Shown: positions 1 through 8,264 of the stretch, piece by piece
Layout of the letters: each line of letters begins with the position of its first letter
Numbering within the stretch: the first letter of the stretch is position 1
Source: an uncultured Alteromonadaceae bacterium
GTDB taxonomy: Bacteria; Pseudomonadota; Gammaproteobacteria; Enterobacterales; Alteromonadaceae
Length of the DNA: 35,967 nt
Assembly (NCBI GenBank): GCA_913056495.1
Contig: CAJXMO010000033.1
Span: 1 to 35,967 of the forward strand
Direction of reading: 5' to 3'
Notes under the pieces: generated by a model
Told to the model about the DNA's origin: nothing
What the model saw: only the letters and a program-made list of their open reading frames with translations
Database searches by the model: none
Program-made: the position numbers and the translations under genes

Positions 1-13
1 ATTTCGTTATTTT

Positions 14-75
14 TGCCTTGTCTAAGACAATTTTTTCTCTCAGCTCAAATTATAAACAAAGATAAACAGGCTCTA
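14..75. mobile_element. Decayed end of a MITE, same family as the element at 2687-2954
   Basis: These 62 bases align without gaps to the last 62 bases of the element at 2687-2954. Both begin with TGCCTTGT and end with an almost identical terminal repeat: AAAGATAAACAGGCTCTA here and AAAGATAAACAGGCCCTA there. The middle has diverged. The rest of the element would lie before the window or has been lost. The terminal TA at 74-75 forms part of the TAG stop codon of egtD, so the insertion probably reset the end of that gene. Confidence 0.6.
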
Positions 76-1107
76 GCGCGCTGACAACAAATATAAGCTA
101 AATTGATTGTGTTCTGCCAACCAGGCATCTTCCACCTGCCACCCGGCTTTTGAAGCCAGATGCATAAAATCCTGGCGATTATATTTATAAGCGTTTTCGG
201 TATGAATACTTTCCCCTTCAGCAATATAAATATTGTGACCGTCAATGCTAACCACCTGCTCAAACTGGCTGACTAAATGCATTTCTATACGACTTTCTGT
301 CGGGTTATAAAATGCATAATGTTCATAAGCTTCCAGATTAAAATTTGCGCCCGTTTGGGTATTTAAATGGCGCAACATATTTAAATTAAATGCCTCGGTA
401 ATGCCATTTTTATCATTGTAAGCCCGATGTAATTCGCTTGCTGATTTTTTGGTATCCACACCGATTAGTAAAAAAGCACCTTTACCCAATGAGCGTCTGA
501 CCTGATTTAAAAATTCAAGAGACTTAGAGCGGCTTAAATTGCCTATTGTAGAGCCGGGGAAAAAACCGAGTTTTATCGAGTTTGAAAACTTGGGCAGTTT
601 CATTTTTTGAGTAAAATCCGCCTCTATCGGAAACACATTCAGCTTGGGATAACACTTTTTTAAATTAGCCGCAGATACCTGTAAATGTTCAGCGGCAATA
701 TCAACCGGATAATAACAACTGACGTTGGGTAAATGATCTAACAGATGCTTTACTTTAATCAGTGAGCCCGCACCAAATTCGACCAAATCTATCGATTTTT
801 TAAATCGCTCTGCCAACTTCTGTGCTACTTGAGGTAATAAGGTAACTTCAGCGCGGTACGGATAATACTCAGGCTGCTGACAGATTTGGTCAAATAAGTT
901 TGACCCTTCATTATCATAAAAATATTTAGCGCAGAGCTCTTTTTGCGGCAAAGTCAGCGTTTGTAAAATGTCATTGATGACGGCCTGGTTCAGTTTAGGG
1001 GGTTGAATTGATTTAGCAGGAATTGGATTTGACCTGCCCCAGTCCGACTGCACAATTTCATCATCACTGAGCATTTCTTTTTCAACGGTTACTGTATTTT
1101 GTTTCAT
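73..1107 (-). CDS. egtD: L-histidine N-alpha-methyltransferase (ergothioneine biosynthesis)
   Basis: EgtD transfers three methyl groups from S-adenosylmethionine to the alpha-amino group of histidine, giving hercynine, the first step of ergothioneine synthesis in the cytosol. The 344-residue product has the SAM-binding segment VEFGAGSLIKVKHLL, the family segment FFPGSTIGNL, and the C-terminal EMHLVSQ region typical of EgtD. I chose the ATG at 1107 because AAGGAAAC lies just upstream and because it leaves a 10-base gap after the egtB stop. A longer in-frame start at 1143 would overlap the end of egtB and has no clear ribosome site. egtB lies directly upstream on the same strand, so the two are very likely one operon. 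The TAG stop overlaps the end of a decayed MITE, so the last residues may not be ancestral. Confidence 0.9.
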   Translation of the reverse strand: MKQNTVTVEKEMLSDDEIVQSDWGRSNPIPAKSIQPPKLNQAVINDILQTLTLPQKELCAKYFYDNEGSNLFDQICQQPEYYPYRAEVTLLPQVAQKLAERFKKSIDLVEFGAGSLIKVKHLLDHLPNVSCYYPVDIAAEHLQVSAANLKKCYPKLNVFPIEADFTQKMKLPKFSNSIKLGFFPGSTIGNLSRSKSLEFLNQVRRSLGKGAFLLIGVDTKKSASELHRAYNDKNGITEAFNLNMLRHLNTQTGANFNLEAYEHYAFYNPTESRIEMHLVSQFEQVVSIDGHNIYIAEGESIHTENAYKYNRQDFMHLASKAGWQVEDAWLAEHNQFSLYLLSAR

Positions 1108-1117
1108 TATAGTTTCC

Positions 1118-2470
1118 TTAATCCTTTGCCAGTCTGAGACCACTGAACTGCCAGCGTTGCTGCGGATAAAAAAAGTTGCGGTAACTGGCTCTAATTTGAT
1201 TAACGGGTGTTACACAGGAACCGCCCCGCAATACGTATTGCCCGGACATAAACTTGCCATTATATTCACCCACCGCACCACTGGATTTTTTAAATTCCGG
1301 ATATGCAGAAAAAGCACTTGAGGTCCACTGCCATATATTGCCATAGAGATCATTGAGTTTATGTTGGGTTGATTGACTGGAATGAAGGGGTTGGGGTTGC
1401 CAGTAAAATGTTTCTAAAAACGGCCCTTCGATCGGATAATGACCGGCGGCAGCTTCCCACTCAAACTCTGTTGGTAAGCGAGCGCCAGCCCAACTGGCAA
1501 ACGCATCGGCTTCAAAATAACTGATATGGCAGACTGGCGCATTCAAATTAAGCGGCTTTAAACCGTCCAGCGTAAACTCATGCCATGTTTGGTTGTGCTT
1601 TCGCCAGTATAGTGGTGCCTGCCACTTTTGAGCCTGACAAGCCGACCAGCCGTCTGATAACCAGTGATCCGGATTGTCATAACCGGCATTTTCAATAAAC
1701 TCTATCCATTGTGCGTTCGTCACAGGCTGACAAGCGAGCTTAAAAGGCTGTATAAAAACTTGATGTCTGGGTCGTTCACAATCAAAACTAAAACCACTGT
1801 TAGGGTTGGCTCCGCAAAGAGTCAGTTCAGGATTAAATGACAGATATTGAGTATCACGGGTTTTGACCGCGTTTATATTGGTTACCCCAGTTACGCTTTC
1901 AGGTACCTGAGTACTCGCTTGTAAGGCTTTCTGTATGTTTTCAAGAAGGTTGGGATTGACCGAATTCAGTGAAAAAGCATGGAGAATATCGGTTAAAATC
2001 AATTCCTGATGCTGCATCTCGTGGTGTATGCCAAGTTCTATTAATTTTAATATTGAATCAAGTGCTTTATGTTCTTCGAGCTTAACAATTTGCTCAAACA
2101 AGGCTTGTACCCTGTTTTCAACATATCGCCTGTATTCCAGCACTTGCTCAAGCGACGGGCGACTTAATAAGCTTCGTTGTGCTCTGACATGCCGCTCACC
2201 GATTTGGTTATAATATGAATTAAATAAATAATTAAACTGAGTATCAAAAAGCTGATAGTCAGCCAGATAATTAACTAAAATAAATTGCTCAAAAAACCAA
2301 GTAGTGTGTGCAAGGTGCCACTTTGTCGGGCTCGCGTCCGGCATAGATTGCATCATCATGTCTTCAGCCGTTAAACCTGAAATGATATTCAGTGTTTGTG
2401 CTCTGCACTGGCGAAACTCTGACTGCAATTTGAAAACCAGTTCTGGTTTTATACCCTGTTGCAAACTCAT
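1118..2470 (-). CDS. egtB: Ergothioneine biosynthesis protein EgtB (hercynine sulfoxide synthase type)
   Basis: EgtB is a non-haem iron enzyme that uses oxygen to join a thiol donor (gamma-glutamyl-cysteine or cysteine, depending on the type) to the imidazole ring of hercynine. The 450-residue protein has an N-terminal DinB-like four-helix domain with the likely iron ligands His55 (WHLAHTTWFFEQ) and His150/His154 (HHEMQHQEL). A C-terminal formylglycine-generating-enzyme-type domain runs from about residue 215 to the end and closes with the family pattern RASYRNFFYP...FSGLRLA. It is first in an operon with egtD. No egtC amidohydrolase or egtE lyase is present here, so the thiol donor cannot be decided from context. 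The start has only a weak, very close ribosome site (AAAAAAGGT directly before ATG). Family assignment is firm. Confidence 0.9.
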   Translation of the reverse strand: MSLQQGIKPELVFKLQSEFRQCRAQTLNIISGLTAEDMMMQSMPDASPTKWHLAHTTWFFEQFILVNYLADYQLFDTQFNYLFNSYYNQIGERHVRAQRSLLSRPSLEQVLEYRRYVENRVQALFEQIVKLEEHKALDSILKLIELGIHHEMQHQELILTDILHAFSLNSVNPNLLENIQKALQASTQVPESVTGVTNINAVKTRDTQYLSFNPELTLCGANPNSGFSFDCERPRHQVFIQPFKLACQPVTNAQWIEFIENAGYDNPDHWLSDGWSACQAQKWQAPLYWRKHNQTWHEFTLDGLKPLNLNAPVCHISYFEADAFASWAGARLPTEFEWEAAAGHYPIEGPFLETFYWQPQPLHSSQSTQHKLNDLYGNIWQWTSSAFSAYPEFKKSSGAVGEYNGKFMSGQYVLRGGSCVTPVNQIRASYRNFFYPQQRWQFSGLRLAKD

Positions 2471-2686
2471 ACCTTTTTTGCGCTCATCGTCGCCATGCGT
2501 TTATAAACCTTTCCCTAAGTCTAGAAGCGGATAGCCATATTTCCAGCCATAAACTATCAATCTAAAATGACAAAATGATTAAGCCTTATTTTTGCAATCT
2601 TTTTGGTTTTTGAAATAGCGCACATCAGAATGAAACTTAACAATAATAATATGCTCTATTATATTGGCTTTTCGATGAGCTCAGGC

Positions 2687-2954
2687 TAGGGCCTGTTTAT
2701 CTTTCGAGTACAAATTTTGTTCTAACTGAGCGCTTTCAAATCGCGGCGCGAGGGCTGTAGTATAGTAATTCTATATAAAAACCGAGCAACAAAGAGTTGG
2801 AAGCGCTCAGGACGAACCCAAAGGGCAGCGCCCGTAAGGCCTTTCTACTGCGTTATCGCTCATTTATGTAGCGAACTACACTACAATCGCTCTGCCTTGT
2901 ATAAAAACCATACGGACTGCTGCAAAAATGAACGCGAAAGATAAACAGGCCCTA
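2687..2954. mobile_element. MITE, 264 bp, TA-flanked, 18-bp perfect terminal inverted repeats
   Basis: The left end TAGGGCCTGTTTATCTTTCG (2687-2706) is repeated exactly in reverse complement at 2935-2954. The outermost TA on each side fits duplication of a TA target, as made by IS630/mariner-type transposases. There is no room for a transposase, so this is a non-autonomous element. It also has an internal inverted repeat (CTGAGCGCTTTCAA at 2726-2739 against TTGGAAGCGCTCAG at 2797-2810, 13 of 14 bases paired). A second diverged end of the family lies at 14-75. The element sits between the divergent egtB and ion-channel genes, so it probably contributes promoter or leader sequence to the channel gene. 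Confidence 0.8.
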
Positions 2955-3029
2955 ACTAATGATGGTAAACCCACTTGCTTAGCGTATAATTTGCGACGAT
3001 TTTTCAAGGCTTTTTTCAGAGGACATTGC

Positions 3030-3854
3030 ATGCTTGCCCAGCTTCAGGCCAACTTTAAACAAATTGATCAAAGTAAATATTTTCAGTCATTTGTTATTGC
3101 GGTTATTGTAATATCAGCACTAACCGTTGGTGCTCATACTTATTCATTAAATCCAACCATAGAAACCTTGTTAGAATGGCTTGATAGCGGCATCACTTTG
3201 TTTTTTATGATTGAGTTGATTATTCGCTACATCGCAACGAACAGCTTCAGAAACTTCTTTAAACAGGGCTGGAATATATTTGATACTATCATAGTGGTTG
3301 GCAGTCTTTACCCGGCAGCAGGGTCTACGGTATTTATTGCCCGGCTACTTCGAATATTCAGAGTATTGCGTCTGGTCTCTATGATCCCTGAACTCAGAAT
3401 GTTAGTGAATGCTTTAATCAAAGCAATTCCTCAAATGGGGTATATTGCGCTGCTCATGTTTGTCATTTTTTATATCTACGCAGCTGTTGGTAGTATGTTG
3501 TTTGCCCAAATTAATCCCGAACTCTGGCAAGATGTTTCAATCTCAATGCTCACCCTGTTTAGGATTGCAACTTTTGAAGACTGGACAGACATTATGTATG
3601 AAACCATGGCCGTCTATAACTTAAGCTGGATTTATTATCTGACCTTTATCTTTTTGACCGCATTTATCTTCTTAAATATGATGGTGGGCACCATTCTTGA
3701 AGTCATGAGTGAAGAGCATAAAAACATGAAAGCACAAGCTTCACCTAATCAGGAAGTTGCGACCAAAGAAAATATTGATGCTTTACATGCGGATATAAAA
3801 ACCATGCAACAGACTATAGAAAAACTGCTTGAATCTCAAAATAAGAATCGTTAA
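3030..3854 (+). CDS. Single-repeat voltage-gated ion channel (ion transport domain)
   Basis: This 274-residue protein has six predicted membrane helices in the layout of tetrameric bacterial voltage-gated channels. S4 carries Arg105, Arg108, Arg111 and Arg114 at every third residue, and the pore motif TFEDWTD lies at residues 181-187 before S6. The C-terminus is a short predicted coiled coil (about residues 240-274) as expected for tetramer assembly. The acidic filter (Glu183, Asp184, Asp187) is richer in carboxylates than the Na+-selective TLESWAS/TLESWSM filters and recalls the engineered Ca2+-selective TLDDWSD filter, so Ca2+ or mixed selectivity is an inference. I chose the ATG at 3030 because AGAGGA precedes it by six bases. 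An in-frame ATG at 2928 lies inside the MITE and would add 34 residues of partly transposon-derived, non-family sequence. Confidence 0.87.
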   Translation: MLAQLQANFKQIDQSKYFQSFVIAVIVISALTVGAHTYSLNPTIETLLEWLDSGITLFFMIELIIRYIATNSFRNFFKQGWNIFDTIIVVGSLYPAAGSTVFIARLLRIFRVLRLVSMIPELRMLVNALIKAIPQMGYIALLMFVIFYIYAAVGSMLFAQINPELWQDVSISMLTLFRIATFEDWTDIMYETMAVYNLSWIYYLTFIFLTAFIFLNMMVGTILEVMSEEHKNMKAQASPNQEVATKENIDALHADIKTMQQTIEKLLESQNKNR

Positions 3855-3918
3855 TTCAAGACAAGGGCTTTATCGCCCTGTCTTTACGCTATTTAATATT
3901 AAAACCTGGGCTAGCTCA

Positions 3919-4158
3919 CTATTTTTTAGCCAGCCTGACAATATAAAGTAAAATGATAGCCCCAACGGTTGCCATCACAATTGACCCTAATAAATTGTGA
4001 GACGAAAATCCCAGCAGACCAAACGTAAAGCCACCAATCACTGAACCGACAATACCGATTACGATATTGCCAAGTACACCAAACCCTTTTCCTTTTGTAA
4101 TTTGTCCGGCTAACCAGCCCGCAAGTGCACCCACAATTAAAAATGTAATCAAGGACAT
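3919..4158 (-). CDS. GlsB/YeaQ/YmgE family small membrane protein
   Basis: A 79-residue inner-membrane protein with about three hydrophobic segments rich in glycine pairs (GALAGWLAGQ, GNIVIGIVGSVIGG, GLLGF). This is the hallmark of the transglycosylase-associated GlsB/YeaQ/YmgE family, which is induced in several bacteria by envelope, acid or stationary-phase stress; its molecular role is not settled. The start is supported by AGGAGA six bases upstream. It faces the ion channel gene convergently with a 64-base gap and is probably a single-gene transcript. Confidence 0.88.
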   Translation of the reverse strand: MSLITFLIVGALAGWLAGQITKGKGFGVLGNIVIGIVGSVIGGFTFGLLGFSSHNLLGSIVMATVGAIILLYIVRLAKK

Positions 4159-4441
4159 TTTTTATCTCCTAATTATCCATCTTGAAGAGTTCTTCAATTT
4201 AGCATATCAGTTTACAAATATAAAAACGTGCATGGTTCACATTTTTCTATGCTATAACTTATTAAACCTTCTGTTCCGGCATAAATAGCGTAGCATTGAC
4301 TACCTATGTTAAACCATTCAAGTTTAATATTTTTGACTATACTAAAGGAATTGGTTTCAAAGTCTCTGTTTGCTGTTCGCGGCTTAAATTCTTTAACTTT
4401 GAAAGCAGTAGTTAAGACATTTGCCTCGCTAGGAGCTTTGT

Positions 4442-6739
4442 ATGGCAGTCAATTTTCCGACTCGATTTAAGAGTGCGACCTTAGATCATTTACCATCTTC
4501 TTTTATTTGGCGACGCCCAACCGGCCAAAGCGATCGCTATAAGTCGCTTAATCAAGGCATTACTTTTTCCGTATTATCTTGCTTAATCTCAGGTGCCTTG
4601 TTGATTGCAATCTTGTCTTACTGGCTGGTGAATCTCCTCATTATTCAATACAAACAAAATGTGAGTTTGGACTTTACCCATGCAAGCGTTGAACAACTTA
4701 ATAAAAGTTTTAACAGGCTCCAGCACCAGCAAATGCTGATGCAGCAAAATATTCAAGCAACACCAAATACAGATTTGAGCAATAGAAACATAAACTTATT
4801 TGATATTTCCCAAAATCGCCTGCTTTATCAGACCGAGCTCAATCAAATTAATCAACTGACTGTATTTGGGTTTGTCGAAGATAAAACCAGCTGGCAAAAC
4901 CAGCGACTGGAAGCGGCAATAAATTTAGTCACCCGTTATCGTGATTTTATGACAGCAAACTCATTAAATTTATATATTTATGCCAATCATGAGTTTTCTG
5001 TATTTAGCTGGCCCGGGATTCAGCTCTCAAGCGCAGAACAAGTATCCCGACTGATGCGGACTAAGTTCATTGAAAATGACGCTTCGGCAGCGAAAAACAA
5101 TCAAAGCCAGTGGTCCGCAATATACACAGATACAGTCACCAAAGAAGCGATCGTCAGCTTGCGAACGCCAATTTATATCGACAATCGATATTGGTTCACA
5201 ATTGCACAGGATTTTTCTGTTAAACAGCTTGAACTGATGCATCTGAGTAGTTCATCACGTTATGCAAACTACCATCTTGTTGCAGCTGAACTGAATCATG
5301 ATCATGTATACCAAAACGACCTGATAGATGCTAAATATCACTTTAGCATGCAGGATATGAATCGACTCATTGCACAAGCACAAGATTCAAGTAATCAGTC
5401 CAAGGTGGAAATCAGTGTTCAGTCAGATAAACACGACGCCTTTATAGCAGCCCTGCCGCTTAATTCACTGCCACTTTGGCTAGTGTGTATCACGCCTTAT
5501 GCATCATACAATACCCTCTCCTTTTCTTTACTGATTTTTCTCGGGTTATTGATTGTCAGCTTTGCTACATCACTCTTTTTGTACCTTTCATTGAAACGAA
5601 GGGTGTATCAACCGGTGCGGATTTTTACTCAGGTTTGTGAACAGGTTAAACGGGGTGACTATCATTTAGCACAAAACCCAATTCTTGAAAAAATAAGTCA
5701 ACAAAAAAATGAAATGGGTTTAATGGCCCAAAGCTGTATTTCAATGGGCAAAACGATTCAGCATAATCTGGAATCGCTGGAAGATGAAATCACTCAGAGA
5801 ACCTTAACGTTAGATCAGGCATTGCAGGAACAAAAAGCCATTTTTAACAATGCCTATATTGGTATTTTGCTGATAAAAGGTTCAAATGTTACCAATTGCA
5901 ATAAACGTTTTGAAGAAATTACCGGCTATAAAGTGTCGGAAATTATCCACCAAAAGCAAACATTTTTAAGCCTGGATGGAAAAGACATTCTTGCCGATTT
6001 AAGGTGGTTACGAGAAAAGTTATTTGATCAAGGCAGCTTTATGCTGGATTGCGAGTGTAAACATAAAAATGGCAATTTATTTTGGTGTTCTGCACAGTTT
6101 AAAGCTTTAGATAGCAAAGATGTCAGCAAAGGTATAGTGCTGACTCTGGTTGATATTACCAAACGCAGAAATGCGGAATTATTGCTGGCCCGAGAAGCCA
6201 GAGTGGACGGTCTTACGGGGATTGGTAACAGGCGTGCTTTTGATGAAGCCATTTTATTATCCTGCAGAAGAGCTCAGCGCGAAGCAGTGCAAATAACGCT
6301 TGCCATGATAGATGTGGATTTATTTAAAAAATTTAACGATGAATATGGCCATGTGGTAGGCGATGAAGCTTTAATTCAGGTCGCTAAACAACTGCAAAAA
6401 GTCGCCAGACGCCCTTATGAATTAGCAGCCAGATACGGTGGGGAAGAATTTGCACTTATCATTCACGGTGATATGAACATTCAAGAGATGCTCGATAACC
6501 TGGCAAATAACATTCGAGCATTAAATATTGAGCACAAACAAAGTCCTCATCACTATTTAACCGTCAGCATAGGGGCGGTTTCGGTAACAACACAGATACA
6601 CACTAAACTATCGTCACAATGGTTAATTGAATATACAGATCGACTCTTGTATCAAGCGAAAAAGTCGGGCCGAAATCAGGTTCAGTTAAAATCTCTGAAC
6701 CTGTCTGAAGCAATAGCGGCTGAAGATAAAATTGACTGA
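4442..6739 (+). CDS. Membrane-bound diguanylate cyclase with sensor, HAMP, PAS and GGDEF domains
   Basis: This 765-residue protein should make cyclic di-GMP from two GTP, favouring biofilm and repressing motility. In order it has a membrane helix (about 40-68), a periplasmic double-Cache-like sensor (about 70-345), a second helix (about 355-385), a HAMP-like linker, a PAS domain (about 460-580) and a GGDEF domain (about 590-755). The active site is GGEEF at residues 666-670, preceded by DVDLFKKFND, which supplies the metal-binding Asp, so it looks catalytically competent. The inhibitory I-site normally reads RxxD five residues before the active site; here it is RPYE, so product inhibition may be altered. 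AGGAG lies seven bases before the ATG. The ligand of the sensor cannot be told from sequence. Confidence 0.92.
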   Translation: MAVNFPTRFKSATLDHLPSSFIWRRPTGQSDRYKSLNQGITFSVLSCLISGALLIAILSYWLVNLLIIQYKQNVSLDFTHASVEQLNKSFNRLQHQQMLMQQNIQATPNTDLSNRNINLFDISQNRLLYQTELNQINQLTVFGFVEDKTSWQNQRLEAAINLVTRYRDFMTANSLNLYIYANHEFSVFSWPGIQLSSAEQVSRLMRTKFIENDASAAKNNQSQWSAIYTDTVTKEAIVSLRTPIYIDNRYWFTIAQDFSVKQLELMHLSSSSRYANYHLVAAELNHDHVYQNDLIDAKYHFSMQDMNRLIAQAQDSSNQSKVEISVQSDKHDAFIAALPLNSLPLWLVCITPYASYNTLSFSLLIFLGLLIVSFATSLFLYLSLKRRVYQPVRIFTQVCEQVKRGDYHLAQNPILEKISQQKNEMGLMAQSCISMGKTIQHNLESLEDEITQRTLTLDQALQEQKAIFNNAYIGILLIKGSNVTNCNKRFEEITGYKVSEIIHQKQTFLSLDGKDILADLRWLREKLFDQGSFMLDCECKHKNGNLFWCSAQFKALDSKDVSKGIVLTLVDITKRRNAELLLAREARVDGLTGIGNRRAFDEAILLSCRRAQREAVQITLAMIDVDLFKKFNDEYGHVVGDEALIQVAKQLQKVARRPYELAARYGGEEFALIIHGDMNIQEMLDNLANNIRALNIEHKQSPHHYLTVSIGAVSVTTQIHTKLSSQWLIEYTDRLLYQAKKSGRNQVQLKSLNLSEAIAAEDKID

Positions 6740-6793
6740 AGCCGTTATTCCGTTATTAATAATACGGCCCATTTAGTAAAGTACTTAACGGTT

Positions 6794-7216
6794 TTAGAGC
6801 TTGTGTGATTTGGTCGTATGATAAAACATAGTCACAGTATCACTGCGATCAAAGTGTATACCCAGATAATTAAACTCTGATTCAGCTAACTGATAACTTA
6901 ATAAATAAAAGTAGTTTTTATTTTTATCTGTGTAATCCGGCACACCTAGCTTTTTGTCTATCTCAAATCGCATCATGCCTGTTTTAAGATGATTGCGTAC
7001 CAGATCCAAATACATAGACTGACGCAGATTTTGATTTGAATAGTCTTGCGTCGCTTTAGCCCAAATTAACGGATTAAATCCTAAATCCACCGACTTGTCC
7101 TGATTAACCTTAGGCGTAAAAAATTCAAACCAGAGATAAAATATCACTAAAGCGGTACCACCAATTGACCAAGTCAGCAGGCGAACCGCTTTATAAGCAT
7201 CCCACTTTTTTCTCAT
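6794..7216 (-). CDS. Hypothetical membrane-anchored protein, possible BamE/SmpA-like fold
   Basis: I do not recognise a named family. The product (140 residues) starts with a basic segment and one membrane helix (about residues 12-31), then a soluble, probably periplasmic domain. The pattern NHLKTGMMRFEIDKKLGVPD followed by aromatic beta strands (YFYLLSYQ, NYLGIHFD, TVTMFYH) resembles the BamE/SmpA or BLIP-like fold, where a 'GMs..EV...LG.Pd' helix precedes strands; this is structural inference only. The protease gene upstream ends in TAA immediately followed by GTG ATG, so translation could start at GTG (7219) or ATG (7216), probably coupled to the protease gene. The two are almost certainly co-transcribed. 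Confidence 0.7.
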   Translation of the reverse strand: MRKKWDAYKAVRLLTWSIGGTALVIFYLWFEFFTPKVNQDKSVDLGFNPLIWAKATQDYSNQNLRQSMYLDLVRNHLKTGMMRFEIDKKLGVPDYTDKNKNYFYLLSYQLAESEFNYLGIHFDRSDTVTMFYHTTKSHKL

Positions 7217-7219
7217 CAC

Positions 7220-8005
7220 TTATGATTTACTGCAGTTGGGCCTTGAAAACTTGGCTTTAACACCCTGACTACGATAGCTTTGAATATGTTTGGCCAGATT
7301 ATTAATACGGGTTTCTGGTGCCGGGTGAGTCGACATAAATTCCATCGGGCGCTCGCCACCTAACTTATTCATATTTTCCCACAGAGCCATAGATTCTTCC
7401 GCTTTGAAACCAGCTTCTATTAAATATTTTAATCCGATAATATCGGCTTCGGATTCATGTGTTCGACTGTATGGTAACAGTACACCAAACTGAGCGCCTA
7501 AGCCCAAACCTGTCATAATTGCTTGCTGATACTCACTGCCCTGCGATAATACAGAAGCGCCCTGCATCGCCAAATTCGCAGCTGAACTTTGCGATACGCG
7601 CTCACCACTATGGTTGGCAATCACATGCCCGACTTCATGCCCAATAATCGCCGCTAATTGGTCTTGGTTTTCTGCGACATTTAAAATACCTGTATACACG
7701 CCAATTTTGCGTCCCGGTAAAGCAAAGGCATTCACTTGCTCACTGTCAAATACAACGATTTCCCAGTCCGTTTGCCATCCTTCCGGTAATACTTTCAAAA
7801 TGGGTTCGGCTACACACTCAACATAAGCGTTTACTTTTTTATCCGTAGAGACTTTTTCTTCTTCTTTCATAGCAGTAAAGCTTTCAACGCCCATTTTTGC
7901 CATGGTATCACCATCAACAAAAATAAACTGACTGCGCCCTGTGGGTGATTTGGCACAGGCGACAACAACACAAAGGGTTGAGATAAAGACTAAAAGTTTT
8001 TTCAT
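7220..8005 (-). CDS. M48-family zinc metallopeptidase, lipoprotein (LoiP/YggG-like)
   Basis: A periplasmic, membrane-anchored protease of the M48 (Ste24/HtpX) family, involved in envelope protein quality control in relatives such as E. coli LoiP. The signal peptide ends with the lipobox VVAC (Cys17), so the mature protein should be lipid-anchored. The zinc site is HEVGH with His123, Glu124 and His127, and the third ligand lies in HESEAD (Glu186, residues 183-188). The STHPAPETRI segment near the C-terminus is also typical. Length (261 residues) matches single-domain lipoprotein M48 members and there is no TPR domain as in BepA. The small membrane protein at 6794-7216 begins directly after its stop, suggesting a functional partner. 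Confidence 0.9.
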   Translation of the reverse strand: MKKLLVFISTLCVVVACAKSPTGRSQFIFVDGDTMAKMGVESFTAMKEEEKVSTDKKVNAYVECVAEPILKVLPEGWQTDWEIVVFDSEQVNAFALPGRKIGVYTGILNVAENQDQLAAIIGHEVGHVIANHSGERVSQSSAANLAMQGASVLSQGSEYQQAIMTGLGLGAQFGVLLPYSRTHESEADIIGLKYLIEAGFKAEESMALWENMNKLGGERPMEFMSTHPAPETRINNLAKHIQSYRSQGVKAKFSRPNCSKS

Positions 8006-8203
8006 TATAACGTCCTGATTAATCCTGATTTATACCAGAGTATGAACACCTATCACGCACAACTTTAGCCATTCAACTTCCTGAAATTACGTTTTCAGGA
8101 TCATACTGCACCTAAACTTTAACGCTTAAATGTCCGTTATGAACCATTCAACACGTTGGCGTTATACGCAGTTGGTGTGCTCATACGTCTGAATCCAATG
8201 CAT

Positions 8204-8230
8204 AAAAAAAGCTACCGATTGGTAGCTTTT
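8204..8230 (-). terminator. Terminator after dnaJ (sequence symmetric, may act both ways)
   Basis: A 10-bp perfect stem (AAAAGCTACC / GGTAGCTTTT) with a four-base loop. On the minus strand it ends in seven T residues, 35 bases beyond the dnaJ stop. The plus-strand copy also ends in TTTT. Confidence 0.85.
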
Positions 8231-8264
8231 AGTGTAACCTTTTTATATTTCGTTACAAAGTCAA

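Noticed and set aside
1108..1143. Longer egtD start at 1143
   Set aside because: It overlaps the end of egtB and lacks a ribosome site; the ATG at 1107 has AAGGAAAC just upstream.
14..2954. The two MITE ends as one composite transposon carrying egtBD
   Set aside because: The 14-75 end is diverged while the 2687-2954 element is complete with its own two matching ends, so they are independent insertions.
2928..3029. N-terminal extension of the ion channel from the ATG at 2928
   Set aside because: That ATG lies in the MITE, and the extra 34 residues do not look like channel sequence; AGAGGA marks the ATG at 3030.
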